64,000 nt of DNA from DAHUYF01 sp035509275 (GCA_035509275.1 DATJLU010000117.1:1-64000), one strand, 5' to 3'; counted from the first letter of the stretch, positions 43,599-52,947 are shown. A program made the numbers and translations. Notes: generated by a model from the sequence alone, not told the origin.

Positions 43599-44798
43599 AT
43601 GATGCGCGTCCGCCACGGGTTGGCGCTGGCTTGCGCTGCCGCAATCTTCGCCTCTTCGGCGGCCTTGGCCGAAGACACGATCAAGATCGGCTTTCCGATC
43701 CCGCTCTCGGGTCCCGCGGCGCTGTACGGCGTGCCCATCCTGAAGGGTGCCGAAATGGCGGTGGCCGACATCAACGCCAAGGGTGGCGTGCTCGGGCGCA
43801 AGCTCGAACTGATGTCGCGCGACAGCAAGGCCAATGCCGACGAGGCGGTGCGCCTCGCGCGCGAGCTCATCATCAAGGACAATGCCGATTTCCTCATTGG
43901 CACGCTGACCTCGGCGGAAGCGCCCGCGGTGTCGACCATTGCCAAGGAGAACAAGATCGTCTTCATCGCGCCTTCGGCGAAGACCTCGGCGTTGACCGCG
44001 CCGGCGAACCTCCACCCCTACATCTTCCGCTTCGCCTCGAACACCACGACCGAGGGGCAGGCCGGCGCGATCATCATGTCGAAGTGGAAGGACATCAAGA
44101 CCGTCGCGACGATCGCCCCGGATTATGCCTACGGCCGTGACGCCATCGCCGCCTTCGTCGCCGAATTGAAGCGCCTGCGGCCGGACATCCAGATTGTCGA
44201 CCAGCAATGGCCGAAGCTGGGCGAGCCCGACTTCACGGCCTTCATCACCGCGCAGATGAGCAAGCGCCCGGACGCGGTTTATTGCGACGAGTATGGCGGC
44301 GATTTCGTCACCTTCGTCAAGCAGGCGGTGCCGCTCGGCTATTTCCAGGCGATCCACAATCGCTTCGCCGATGGCGGCGAGGTGGGGGCGGTGGATGTGA
44401 CCGAGCCTCTCGGCGCCACCTATCCCGTCGGCATCTGGTCCGACGCTTATGATCCGGTGATCTGGCCGGGGCACGAGCCGGCGGCGCACAAGGCTTGGGT
44501 CGAAGAGATGCAGAAGGCCCTCAACTCGAAATACGGCTCGGGTTGGGCGATCCAGGGCTACAGCGCCGTGCTCGCGCTCGTCGCCGGCATCGAGAAGGCC
44601 GGCAGCACCAATTCGGACAAGGTGTCGAAGGCGCTGGTCAATCTCACCTTCGACACCCCCGCCGGCAAGCGCAGCTTCAATTCCAACCATGACGCCGATA
44701 CCGGCGAGTTCTGGGGCGAGATGGTGAAGGAGCCGCAATATCCCTTCGCCATCATCAAGGATCCGACTTACTACAACCCCGAACCCGAGATGAACTGA
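43599..44798 (+). CDS. Branched-chain amino acid-type ABC transporter solute-binding protein
   Basis: A 399-residue periplasmic protein (LivK/AmiC fold). Sec signal peptide 1-24 ending AALA. The mature start EDTIKIGFPIPLSGPAALYG is the standard Peripla_BP_6 beginning; GAEMAVADINAKGGVLGRK and TIAPDYAYGRDAIAAFVAEL are further hallmarks. The ligand could be a branched-chain amino acid, but this family also binds amides, urea and aromatic compounds. AGGGAGG precedes the start. First gene of a complete five-gene importer (43599-48145). Confidence 0.93.
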   Translation: MMRVRHGLALACAAAIFASSAALAEDTIKIGFPIPLSGPAALYGVPILKGAEMAVADINAKGGVLGRKLELMSRDSKANADEAVRLARELIIKDNADFLIGTLTSAEAPAVSTIAKENKIVFIAPSAKTSALTAPANLHPYIFRFASNTTTEGQAGAIIMSKWKDIKTVATIAPDYAYGRDAIAAFVAELKRLRPDIQIVDQQWPKLGEPDFTAFITAQMSKRPDAVYCDEYGGDFVTFVKQAVPLGYFQAIHNRFADGGEVGAVDVTEPLGATYPVGIWSDAYDPVIWPGHEPAAHKAWVEEMQKALNSKYGSGWAIQGYSAVLALVAGIEKAGSTNSDKVSKALVNLTFDTPAGKRSFNSNHDADTGEFWGEMVKEPQYPFAIIKDPTYYNPEPEMN

Positions 44799-44840
44799 CG
44801 AGACGGAGGCGCGGCAACCAGGCGAAAGGGCGAGTGACCG

Positions 44841-45722
44841 GTGGCCGCGTCGTTTCTGTTCAGCCAGTTTGTCGGGGGGCTTACGACGGCGATGTTTCTC
44901 TTCCTCATCGCCTCCGGCCTGTCGCTCGTCTTCGGCGTGATGCGCGTCCTCAATTTCGCGCATGGCAGCTTCTACATGTTCGGCGCCTATCTCGCCTGGG
45001 AGGCGATGCGCTGGCTCTCGCCTTCGCCGGAGGCGTTCTGGCCCGCGGTGCTGCTGGCCGCGCTGGGCATTGCCGCTCTGGGTTTCGTCGTCGAGCGGCT
45101 GCTGCTGCGCCATCTCTATGGCCAGGAAGAGCTCTACCAGCTGCTCTTCACCTATGCGCTGGTGCTGATCCTCGGCGATGCCGCCAAGTTCATCTGGGGC
45201 ACCGGAGAGCTCTCGGTCTCGCGGCCGCCGATCCTCGCCTCCAGCCTATCGCTCTTCGGCACCGATGTGCCGCTCTACAACCTCTTCATCATGGTGCTCG
45301 GCCCGGCGATCGCGGTCGGCGGTTGGCTTATCTTGAGCCGCAGCGGCGCCGGCCGCATGGTCCGCGCGGCGTCCTATGATCGCGAGATGCTCGACGCTCT
45401 CGGCGCCAATGTCGGTGGCATCTTTACCGGCATGTTCGTCGTCAGCTCGTTCCTCGCCGGCCTCAGCGGCGCACTGGTGACGCCGATCATCAGCATCGTG
45501 CCGGGCATGGATGTCGAGATCATCGTGCAGGCCTTCATCGTCGTGGTCATCGGCGGGCTCGGCTCGTTCTGGGGTACCTTCTGGGGCTCGGTCATCTATG
45601 GCCAGGTACTCTCCTTTGGCATTCTGATCTTTCCCGGATTTTCGCTGTTCTCGGTCTTCGCGCTGATGGCCGTGATCTTGATCCTTCGCCCCTGGGGCCT
45701 GTTCGGTCGGCCGATCCGATGA
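44841..45722 (+). CDS. Branched-chain amino acid-type ABC permease, LivH-like
   Basis: A 293-residue permease with about eight transmembrane helices. Hallmarks: LSLVFGVMRVLNFAHGSFYM near the N-terminus, the cytoplasmic loop VRAASYDREMLDALGANV, and IVVVIGGLGSFWGTFWG near the end. The start is GTG at 44841 after a 42-bp gap. Its stop overlaps the LivM-like gene by ATGA. Confidence 0.93.
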   Translation: MAASFLFSQFVGGLTTAMFLFLIASGLSLVFGVMRVLNFAHGSFYMFGAYLAWEAMRWLSPSPEAFWPAVLLAALGIAALGFVVERLLLRHLYGQEELYQLLFTYALVLILGDAAKFIWGTGELSVSRPPILASSLSLFGTDVPLYNLFIMVLGPAIAVGGWLILSRSGAGRMVRAASYDREMLDALGANVGGIFTGMFVVSSFLAGLSGALVTPIISIVPGMDVEIIVQAFIVVVIGGLGSFWGTFWGSVIYGQVLSFGILIFPGFSLFSVFALMAVILILRPWGLFGRPIR

Positions 45723-46711
45723 GAACCTCCCGCTTCATTGCGGCGCGCTCGATCCCCTGGACCCTGATCGTGTTCCTGGTCGCGGCTTGGGTCCCGTGGC
45801 TCGGCTCGCGCTACGACACCTTCCTCGGCACCCAGATCGCGATCGACGCGCTCTTCGCCGTGAGCCTCAACCTGCTCCTCGGGACCACGGGCCTCGTATC
45901 TTTCGGCCATGTAGCCTATTTCGGAATAGGCTCTTATGCCTGCGGCATCCTAATGAAGACTTATGGCGTGCCGTTCATCCTCGCGTTTCCCGCGTCGGGA
46001 CTGGTCGCTGCCGGCTTCGCGCTCGTCTTCGGCTTTTTCTGCGTTCGCCTGAGCGCGATCTATTTCGCCATGCTGACGCTCGCCTTCTCGCAGATCGTCT
46101 GGGCCATCTGCTTCAAATGGAACGCGGTCACCGGTGGCGACCAGGGTTTGCCCAACATCCCCTATCCGAGCTTCGATTGGATGAGCGCGATCCCCGGCCT
46201 GGGCGATTTGCGCATCGCCGACCAGTTCTATCTGCTGACCATTGCTCTCGTTGCACTGTCGCTGGCGGCGCTGCGGCAAATCACGCGCTCGCCCTTCGGC
46301 CGCATGCTGACGACGATCCGCGACAATCCGGAGCGCGCCGCGTTCATTGGCATCAATGTGCGCGCTTACGAGCTTGCCGCGTTTTCCGTCGCCGGGGGCT
46401 TCGCCGGTTTCGCCGGCGCGCTTTACGGCATCTTCAATCGCGGCGTCTTCGCCGATTACGTCTTCTGGTCGAAATCGGCCGAGGTGATGATCATGACGAT
46501 CCTCGGCGGCATCAATTACTTCTGGGGGCCGCCGGTCGGCGCCTTCGCGCTGGTCTGGCTCAATCAGGAAATCACCTCCTATACGCAATACTGGCCTTTC
46601 GTGCTCGGCGTCATCCTGCTGGTGCTGCTCTTCGCCTTCCCCGGCGGCATCGTCGGCGGATTGGTAGCGGGCTTCGGGCGCGTGCGGCGCCTTGTCTATC
46701 GCCATGCTTGA
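45719..46711 (+). CDS. Branched-chain amino acid-type ABC permease, LivM-like
   Basis: A 330-residue permease. Typical features: LNLLLGTTGLVSFGHVAYFG, IYFAMLTLAFSQIVWAICFK, the docking loop IRDNPERAAFIGINVRAYEL, and MTILGGINYFWGPPVGAFAL. About ten transmembrane segments. It pairs with the LivH-like protein. Coupled upstream by ATGA, and its last eight bases overlap the start of the LivG-like gene. Confidence 0.93.
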   Translation: MRTSRFIAARSIPWTLIVFLVAAWVPWLGSRYDTFLGTQIAIDALFAVSLNLLLGTTGLVSFGHVAYFGIGSYACGILMKTYGVPFILAFPASGLVAAGFALVFGFFCVRLSAIYFAMLTLAFSQIVWAICFKWNAVTGGDQGLPNIPYPSFDWMSAIPGLGDLRIADQFYLLTIALVALSLAALRQITRSPFGRMLTTIRDNPERAAFIGINVRAYELAAFSVAGGFAGFAGALYGIFNRGVFADYVFWSKSAEVMIMTILGGINYFWGPPVGAFALVWLNQEITSYTQYWPFVLGVILLVLLFAFPGGIVGGLVAGFGRVRRLVYRHA

Positions 46712-47441
46712 CGTCCGCGGGCTCAGCAAATCCTTTGCCGGCTTCGTTGCCGTCGACGGCGTGAGCCTTGCGGTCGAGACGCACCAGATCGCCGCGGTCA
46801 TCGGCCCGAACGGCGCCGGAAAATCGACCTTCTTCAACCTGATCACCGGTCATCTGCGGCCGGATGGCGGCCAGGTGCTGCTCGACGGCCGCGACATCAC
46901 CGGGGTCCCGCCGCACCGCATCTGCCGCATGGGCGTGGGCCGCTCGTTCCAGCGCACCAACATCTTTCCGCGGCTCTCCGTGTTCGAGAATGTGCAGGCG
47001 GCGCTGCTTGCCCATCGCGGGCGGGGTCGCGATTTCTGGTCGCGCTCCGAGGGCTTCTATCGCGACGAGACCTCGGCGCTGTTGCAATCGATCGGCCTCG
47101 GTCCGCAAGCCGTCACCGTCGCCGGCACGCTCTCCTACGGCAACCAGAAGCAGCTCGAGCTCGGCATCGCGTTGGCGAGCGAGCCGTCCGTGCTGCTGCT
47201 CGACGAGCCGACCGCCGGCATGTCGGCGTCCGAGACCCACGACAGTATTCGCCTCCTCGAGCGCATCGCCGAAGAGCGAGGTCTCACACTGATTTTCACC
47301 GAGCACGACATGGAGGTCGTGTTCGGCATCGCCGAGAAGATTGCCGTGCTCCATCAGGGCCGCATCCTTGCCGAGGGCACGCCGGACGAAGTGCGGCGCG
47401 ATCCCGATGTGCGCCGCGTTTATCTCGGCGAGCGTTCATGA
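46704..47441 (+). CDS. Branched-chain amino acid-type ABC ATPase, LivG-like
   Basis: A 245-residue ATPase. Walker A GPNGAGKST, Q-loop GVGRSFQRTNIFPRLSVFEN, signature LSYGNQKQLELGIALA, Walker B VLLLDEPTAGMS and H-loop FTEHDMEVVFGIAEKI. The YGNQ variation in the signature is usual for LivG. The ATG at 46704 lies inside the end of livM; an upstream TTG at 46692 is possible. Coupled to livF by ATGA. Confidence 0.93.
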   Translation: MLDVRGLSKSFAGFVAVDGVSLAVETHQIAAVIGPNGAGKSTFFNLITGHLRPDGGQVLLDGRDITGVPPHRICRMGVGRSFQRTNIFPRLSVFENVQAALLAHRGRGRDFWSRSEGFYRDETSALLQSIGLGPQAVTVAGTLSYGNQKQLELGIALASEPSVLLLDEPTAGMSASETHDSIRLLERIAEERGLTLIFTEHDMEVVFGIAEKIAVLHQGRILAEGTPDEVRRDPDVRRVYLGERS

Positions 47442-48145
47442 CGCCGCTGCTCGTCGTCGAAGACATCCACACCGCTTACGGCTTGAGCCGGGTGTTGTTC
47501 GGCGTCTCGCTCGAAGTGGCCGCGGGCGAGTGCGTCTGCCTGCTCGGCCGCAACGGGGTCGGCAAGACCACGACGATGCGCTCGATCATGGGCCTGACCC
47601 CGCCGAGCCGCGGCCGGGTGCTGTGGCAGGGGCGGGACATCGCCGGCTGGGCGCCGCACCGCGTGGCGCGCGCCGGCATCGGCTTCGTGCCGGAGGATCG
47701 CCGCATCTTCGCCGAGCTCTCGGTGTGGGAGAATCTCGATGTTGCCCGGCGCGCCGCGCGTCGGCAGAGCCGCTGGACGGTGGACGCCGTCTATGAGCTC
47801 TTCCCGGTGTTGCGCGAGCTGCGCGATCGCCGCGGCGGTTATCTTTCCGGCGGCGAGCAGCAGATGCTGACGATCGCGCGGACGCTGATGGGCAACCCCG
47901 ACCTGCTGTTGCTCGACGAGCCTTCCGAAGGGCTGGCGCCGCTCGTGGTCGAGACGCTGCGGGTCAAGATCGGCGAGCTGAAGGCGCAGGGGCTCACCAT
48001 TCTGCTCGCCGAGCAAGGCGTCGAATTCTCGCTGTCGCTCGCCGATCGCGTTTACGTCCTGGAGAAAGGCGCGATCCGGCATACCGGACCCGCCGCCGAG
48101 CTGCGCGAGGACAAGGTGCTCCTCGATCGCCTGATGTCCTTCTAG
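47438..48145 (+). CDS. Branched-chain amino acid-type ABC ATPase, LivF-like
   Basis: A 235-residue ATPase. Walker A GRNGVGKTT, Q-loop GFVPEDRRIFAELSVWEN, signature LSGGEQQMLTIARTL, Walker B LLLLDEPSEGLAP and an H-loop replaced by LAEQGVEF, a normal feature of LivF. PEDRRIF is a family hallmark. Completes the LivKHMGF set. The next gene begins 155 bp downstream with its own strong ribosome binding site, so the operon probably ends here. Confidence 0.93.
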   Translation: MTPLLVVEDIHTAYGLSRVLFGVSLEVAAGECVCLLGRNGVGKTTTMRSIMGLTPPSRGRVLWQGRDIAGWAPHRVARAGIGFVPEDRRIFAELSVWENLDVARRAARRQSRWTVDAVYELFPVLRELRDRRGGYLSGGEQQMLTIARTLMGNPDLLLLDEPSEGLAPLVVETLRVKIGELKAQGLTILLAEQGVEFSLSLADRVYVLEKGAIRHTGPAAELREDKVLLDRLMSF

Positions 48146-48300
48146 GGCGCCTGCTCGCAAGCGCCGGTTGGGCTGCGGATCGCCACTATAGACGGCCGCG
48201 CGCAGCTTGCCTTCGCGCTGCGTAGCCCTGTAACCTTTTGCCAAGGCCGCACGAAGAAGAAACACCGCGCGTCGCGGGGCCAAGCAGGAGGGAGCCAGGA

Positions 48301-49083
48301 GTGCCGCTGAGCGAGGCGCCCCGCGCGAGCGTTTGTGCGCTGGCCATCATGGCGAAAGCGCCGCGCAATGGTGAGGTGAAAACCCGCCTCGTGCCGCCGC
48401 TCACGGCGGAAGAGGCCACCATCCTCAGCGCCTGCTTCCTCAAGGACATCGCCGCCAACTTCATCGTCGCTTCGAGAACGGTTCCGGTGGCAGGCTATAT
48501 CGCCTATTCGCCAGCGGGATCCGAAGCGTTGTTTCGCGATCTGGTCGCCCCGCCGATCCTGCTGTTGCCGCCGCGTCGGAGCGGCTTGGGCAACAGCCTG
48601 CTCGATGCGGCGGAAGACCTCCTCGCGGCCGGCTATGGCGCGCTCTGCCTCGTCAACGCCGACAGCCCGACGCTGCCGACAGCGGTCCTGCTCCAAGCGG
48701 TCGAAGCCTTGCGGGCGCCGGGCGATCGCGTGGTGCTCGGCCCCGCCTGCGACGGCGGCTACTACCTCATTGGCTTGAAGCAGGCGCATCAGCGCCTTTT
48801 CGAAGACATCGCCTGGAGCACGGAACGGGTGTTCCGCCAGACGGTTGAACGCGCCGCGGGCATCGGGCTCGAAGTGGTGACGCTGCCGCCGTGGTACGAC
48901 GTCGATGACGCGACGTCGCTCGGTTGGCTGTGCGGCGAAGCGCTCGGCGGTTGCCGGCCGCCGGACTGTCTCCTCGACGGATATGCAGCACCCCACACGA
49001 GCGCGTATCTGGGCAATCTGGTGGCGTCGGGCGCTGGCGAGCGCCTTGGCGTCCACCGCGTGGCGGGGCACAGGGAACGATGA
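48301..49083 (+). CDS. TIGR04282-like glycosyltransferase (DUF2064)
   Basis: A 260-residue cytoplasmic nucleotide-sugar-type transferase. The N-terminus ALAIMAKAPRNGEVKTRLVP is the DUF2064 hallmark; LVNADSPTLPTAVLLQAV and LGPACDGGYYLIGLKQ contain the metal-binding Asp residues, and WSTERVFRQTVERA follows. Relatives in cyanobacteria sit with arsenosugar genes, but no ArsM or ArsS is present here. The start is GTG at 48301 after a strong AGGAGGGAG; the in-frame extension to 48238 uses TTG and lacks support. Coupled to the next gene by ATGA. The product probably feeds a glycolipid or glycan. Confidence 0.85.
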   Translation: MPLSEAPRASVCALAIMAKAPRNGEVKTRLVPPLTAEEATILSACFLKDIAANFIVASRTVPVAGYIAYSPAGSEALFRDLVAPPILLLPPRRSGLGNSLLDAAEDLLAAGYGALCLVNADSPTLPTAVLLQAVEALRAPGDRVVLGPACDGGYYLIGLKQAHQRLFEDIAWSTERVFRQTVERAAGIGLEVVTLPPWYDVDDATSLGWLCGEALGGCRPPDCLLDGYAAPHTSAYLGNLVASGAGERLGVHRVAGHRER

Positions 49084-50402
49084 ACCGGCGGCGAGCCGCA
49101 ATCCTGACGTCGCTGGGCGCGCTGCTGCTGCTCCTGACCGGGCTCGGGCTGCTTCTGCAGCACGAGAATGCCGGTGACGGCTTCATCCTTGTCGCGCTGG
49201 TTCAGGGGGTGGTCTATCTCCTCGCGGTTGGCCTCACCTGGCGCGGCGGATGTTCCCGGCGCGCTCTGATCGCAATACTGGGGCTCGCGGCGGTGATGCG
49301 TCTCGGCGTGCTCTTCGCCCCACCCTATCTCTCGGACGATATCAATCGCTACGTCTGGGATGGCCGGGTCGAAGCGGCCGGCATCAATCCCTATCGCTAT
49401 ATCCCGGTCGATCCGCATCTCGCCGCGCTCCGGGATGACGAGATCTTCCCCAATGTCAATCGCAGCACTTACGCGCCGACGATTTATCCGCCTGTCGCCG
49501 AGTACATCTTCTTCATCACCACGCGCGTCAGCCAGTCCTTGACCTGGATGAAGGCGACAATGCTTGCCTTCGAGGTGATGACCGTCGTGCTCCTGCTTCG
49601 CCTGCTGATGCTGTTTGAAATGCCGCGCGAGCGCATCCTCATCTATGCCTGGCACCCGCTGCTGCTGTGGGAATTTGCCGGCAGCGGCCATATCGATGCG
49701 GCCATGCTGGCCTTCGTGACGCTTGCGCTCTGGGCGCGCCGGCGCGAGATGGACTGGCTCACGGGCGTCGCGGTCGCTGCTGCCGGCCTGGTGAAGTTCT
49801 TTCCCGTGGTCGTTTTCCCCGCGCTCTATCGCCGTTGGGACTGGAAGATGCCCGCCGCCGCGGCCGCAATCGTCGTCGTCGCCTACCTGCCGGTTATTGG
49901 CGTCGGCCGTGCCGTCCTCGGCTTCCTGCCCGGCTATGTGAACGAAGAGGGCCTCGAGAACGGTTCAGGGTTCTTTCTATGGAACCTGTTGAAGAGCATG
50001 GCGCCGCCGATCGGCGATCTCGGCGTTCTGCCCTATCTTGCGCTCGCGGCGGCGGCAATCGCCGCGCTCGCGACCTATATCGTGGTGAATGACAGGGCTG
50101 CGACGAACCATATCGGCTCGGCCATGGCCGTGGCGGTCGCGACGACGATCCTGCTGTCGCCGCATTACCCCTGGTATTTCGCCTGGCTCGTGCCGTTGCT
50201 CTGCTTCGCGCCTTACCCGTCGGTCCTCTATATGACGGTCGCCAGTCCACTCCTCTATTTCGTGCCCGGCGGTCCCGATCCCCAGGGTCACCGGATGATC
50301 GCCGATTGGGCGATCTACGGGCCCTTTGCGGTGATTGCGACCGTCGAGCTGTGGTATCGCCGCCGGCGCGCCGGGGCGAGGTTCGTCAGGGTGGAAGCAT
50401 GA
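49080..50402 (+). CDS. Polytopic glycosyltransferase, GT87/DUF2029-like (GT-C fold)
   Basis: A 440-residue membrane protein with about ten transmembrane helices. The first external loop has DDINRYVWDGRVEAAGINPY, an acidic motif typical of polyprenyl-phosphate-mannose-dependent GT-C transferases, and STYAPTIYPPVAEYIFF follows. LLWEFAGSGHIDAAMLA and LLSPHYPWYFAWLVPLL are also found in bacterial GT87 and mannosyltransferase families. It likely moves a sugar from a lipid carrier on the outer face of the inner membrane. It overlaps its neighbours on both sides by ATGA (49080 and 50399). Confidence 0.83.
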   Translation: MNRRRAAILTSLGALLLLLTGLGLLLQHENAGDGFILVALVQGVVYLLAVGLTWRGGCSRRALIAILGLAAVMRLGVLFAPPYLSDDINRYVWDGRVEAAGINPYRYIPVDPHLAALRDDEIFPNVNRSTYAPTIYPPVAEYIFFITTRVSQSLTWMKATMLAFEVMTVVLLLRLLMLFEMPRERILIYAWHPLLLWEFAGSGHIDAAMLAFVTLALWARRREMDWLTGVAVAAAGLVKFFPVVVFPALYRRWDWKMPAAAAAIVVVAYLPVIGVGRAVLGFLPGYVNEEGLENGSGFFLWNLLKSMAPPIGDLGVLPYLALAAAAIAALATYIVVNDRAATNHIGSAMAVAVATTILLSPHYPWYFAWLVPLLCFAPYPSVLYMTVASPLLYFVPGGPDPQGHRMIADWAIYGPFAVIATVELWYRRRRAGARFVRVEA

Positions 50403-51469
50403 GCGCCAGCAGCCTTGTCGGAGCCGGCCGGCCGGTGAGCCCGTCGCGATACTTCGACCATATCGAAGAGCGCCGCGGGGAACGCGCTGAAGTCGAGCCC
50501 GTATGCCTCTACCTCGAGACGACGAACCGCTGCAATCTCCTCTGCGGCACCTGTCCCCGCACCTTTGAGGACCTCGAGCCGCCGGCCGACATGAGCTGGG
50601 AGCTCTTTACCTCGATCGTCGATCAATTTCCGAAGATCGCGCGTGTCGTCCTGCACGGCGTCGGCGAGCCCATGATGGTGCGCGAGCTGCCGCGCATGAT
50701 CCGGTATCTCAAAGCGCGCGGCACCTATGTGCTGTTCAATACCAATGGTACCTTGCTGACGCGCCGCAAAGGAAAAGAGCTGATCGATGCGGGCTTGGAC
50801 GAGTTGCGCGTCTCGCTCGACGCGGCCGAGCCCCACAGTTTCGCGCTGGTGCGCGGCCGCGACATGTTCGACCGGATCCTCAAGAATCTTCGCGCCTTCA
50901 TGGCGATGCAGCGTGAGCTCGACCGCGACACGCCGCGCGTTTCCCTTTGGCTGACCGGCCTCAAGGAAACCATCGCCGAGCTGCCGGCCTTCGTCAGGCT
51001 GGCGCGCGACGTCGGCGTCCGCGAGATCTATCTGCAGCGCCTGGTCTATTTTCCCGAAGGCCAGGGCCTGGCGCGCGAGGAATCGGCTTTGTTCGAGCAA
51101 GCCGACGGGCCGGAAGCCAAGATCGTTCGCGAGGCGGAGGCGCTGGCTCGCTCTCTCGGCGTTGCCTTCAATGCGTCGGGCGCGAGCGAGCCCGGCACCA
51201 GCCTCAAGCGGCAGCAGGACCGCCAGCCCTGGTCGCTCTGCCGCCGGCCGTGGACGCTGATGTACTTTACCGCGCACGGCAAGGCTCTACCCTGCTGCAT
51301 CGCGCCTTTCTCGATGCGCGGCTATGACGGTTTCACGCTCGGCGATGCCACACAACAAACCCTGCGCGACATCTGGAATGGTGCGGCCTATCGGGAATTC
51401 CGCCGCGCGCTGCTGAGCGACGCTCCGCCGGCCGCTTGCGCGCGCTGCGGCCTGCGCTGGAGTCTCTGA
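50399..51469 (+). CDS. Radical SAM enzyme with SPASM-type C-terminal cysteines
   Basis: A 356-residue radical SAM protein. The cluster motif C45-X3-C49-X2-C52 is in TTNRCNLLCGTCPRTF. LHGVGEPMM replaces the usual GGEP, and FNTNGTLLTRRKGKELIDAG and ELRVSLDAAEPHSF complete the TIM-barrel pattern. The C-terminal region has C281, C299-C300, C347 and C350, enough for one or more auxiliary [4Fe-4S] clusters of SPASM/twitch type. The substrate is unknown. It is embedded between two glycosyltransferases by one- and four-base overlaps, which is unusual and suggests modification of a glycan, lipid or carrier made by this cluster. Confidence 0.88.
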   Translation: MSASSLVGAGRPVSPSRYFDHIEERRGERAEVEPVCLYLETTNRCNLLCGTCPRTFEDLEPPADMSWELFTSIVDQFPKIARVVLHGVGEPMMVRELPRMIRYLKARGTYVLFNTNGTLLTRRKGKELIDAGLDELRVSLDAAEPHSFALVRGRDMFDRILKNLRAFMAMQRELDRDTPRVSLWLTGLKETIAELPAFVRLARDVGVREIYLQRLVYFPEGQGLAREESALFEQADGPEAKIVREAEALARSLGVAFNASGASEPGTSLKRQQDRQPWSLCRRPWTLMYFTAHGKALPCCIAPFSMRGYDGFTLGDATQQTLRDIWNGAAYREFRRALLSDAPPAACARCGLRWSL

Positions 51470-52251
51470 TGCCAGCGCCGGAGCCGGAGCCGCGCACCGA
51501 GCCGATGGCGGGAAGCGGCCATCCGCGCGTCGCCCTGATCATTCCGACGCTCAACGAGGAAGCGGCGATCGGCGAGGTGGTTCGCGCGGCGCCGCGGCAG
51601 GTCGTCGACGACGTCATCGTCGTCGATAGCGGCAGCAACGACCGCACGGTCGAGCGTGCGCGTGCCGCCGGTGCGCGCGTCATCGCCGAGGGCCGCGGCT
51701 ACGGTCGCGCCTGCGCCGCCGGTGCCAAGGCGGCGGGCGACTGCGACATCCTCGTCTTTCTCGACGGCGACGGCAGCGACCGGCCCGAGCTCGTGCCGGA
51801 ACTGCTCGATCCCATTTTCGCCGGCAGCCACGACTTCGTCATCGGTTCGCGAACGCGGGGCGAACGCGAGCGCGGCAGCATGAGTGCGCTGCAGGTCTGG
51901 GCGGGACGCATCGCCGGTGCCATGACGAAGCGGCTCTACGGCGTCGCCTATTCCGACATGTGCGCCTTTCGTGCCATCCGGCGCCCAGCGCTCGATCGGC
52001 TCGGCATGCGCGAGATGACCTATGGCTGGAATCTCGAAATGCAGATGCGCGCCGCCCGGGCCGGGCTGCGGATCCTTGAAATACCGGTCGCTCATCGTCG
52101 CCGGCTCGGCGGCGCGTCCAAGGTGTCGGGGACGGTCAAGGGCACGATCAAGGCGGCGCTGCGCATCGGCCTCACTTTCGCGCGGGTCGCCATCGAGCGG
52201 CAGGATCGATCCACACCGCCGACGCGCGGCGCGCGCGCCACCGAGGAGTAG
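51469..52251 (+). CDS. Family 2 glycosyltransferase, dolichyl-phosphate-mannose synthase-like
   Basis: A 260-residue GT-A enzyme. ALIIPTLNEEAAIGEVV is the nucleotide-sugar site, VIVVDSGSNDRTVERAR follows, and FLDGDGSDRPELVPEL holds the DXD-like metal motif. GSRTRGERERGSMSALQVWA and TYGWNLEMQMRAARAGL are typical of DPM1/DPG-synthase-like proteins that charge a polyprenyl phosphate. No C-terminal membrane domain. It would logically supply the lipid-linked sugar to the GT87-like transferase two genes upstream. The start overlaps the radical SAM stop (TGATG). Confidence 0.88.
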   Translation: MPAPEPEPRTEPMAGSGHPRVALIIPTLNEEAAIGEVVRAAPRQVVDDVIVVDSGSNDRTVERARAAGARVIAEGRGYGRACAAGAKAAGDCDILVFLDGDGSDRPELVPELLDPIFAGSHDFVIGSRTRGERERGSMSALQVWAGRIAGAMTKRLYGVAYSDMCAFRAIRRPALDRLGMREMTYGWNLEMQMRAARAGLRILEIPVAHRRRLGGASKVSGTVKGTIKAALRIGLTFARVAIERQDRSTPPTRGARATEE

Positions 52252-52255
52252 CCCC

Positions 52256-52903
52256 ATGAAACCAAATCCGCTGTCGGATGTCGTGCAGTTCCTCCTGCAA
52301 CCGGCCTGGACCACCGGCATCTACTGGCTGCTGCTGCTGGGCAGCATCGCCATCGCCGCCTATGCCTTCGCGACGATCGGGAGCCAGCGGTCGCTCCGCC
52401 ATGTGGGCGACTGGATCCTGCGCTTCCTGATCGGTTCGATGTGGTGGCAGCAGACGCTGTGGAAGCTGCCGCCTTACTACACCGATCATCCCGATCAGCC
52501 GATGACGACCGGCCTCTATTACTGGATGACGGAGATGGGGAAGTCGGCCTCGATCCCGCTTCAGGCGGATTTCGTCAACAACATCGTCCTGCCGCATTTC
52601 TACTTGTTCGCGCCGATCGTCTACAGCCTCGAGGTGCTGACCGCCGTATCGCTGATCCTCGGCATCTTCGTCCGCTTCTGGGGCGTTATCGGCGCCTTGC
52701 AGATCCTCAATTTGTGGCTTGGACTTTACAATGCCGAGGGCGAATGGCCGTGGACGTACTTCTTCCTCCTCGTGCTGCAAGTCATCTTCGCGGTCCATCA
52801 ATACGGCAGGAGCCTGGGTCTCGATGCGATCATCGTCGACCGGTACGCACGCACCACCCATCGCGGCGCCGTCTCCGGCCGGGTGCTCGACGCGCTGACT
52901 TAG
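52256..52903 (+). CDS. DoxX/DoxD-like membrane protein
   Basis: A 215-residue protein with about five hydrophobic segments (IYWLLLLGSIAIAAYAF, FYLFAPIVYSLEVLTAVSLI, FFLLVLQVIFAVHQY). The pattern SMWWQQTLWKLPPYY in the second segment and GIFVRFWGVIGALQILNLWL fit the DoxX/TQO-small-subunit superfamily, known from thiosulfate:quinone oxidoreductase and from unrelated membrane complexes. Role unknown. It begins 4 bp after the glycosyltransferase and closes the coupled run 48301-52903. Confidence 0.75.
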   Translation: MKPNPLSDVVQFLLQPAWTTGIYWLLLLGSIAIAAYAFATIGSQRSLRHVGDWILRFLIGSMWWQQTLWKLPPYYTDHPDQPMTTGLYYWMTEMGKSASIPLQADFVNNIVLPHFYLFAPIVYSLEVLTAVSLILGIFVRFWGVIGALQILNLWLGLYNAEGEWPWTYFFLLVLQVIFAVHQYGRSLGLDAIIVDRYARTTHRGAVSGRVLDALT

Positions 52904-52947
52904 CTTTGCGAGCCCGGCCCTGTAACTTCGACCACCGCCGGGCGAAA

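Noticed and set aside
48301..49083. Arsenosugar biosynthesis as the role of the DUF2064 glycosyltransferase cluster
   Set aside because: No ArsM methyltransferase or ArsS-type radical SAM is present; the radical SAM here has a different cysteine layout.
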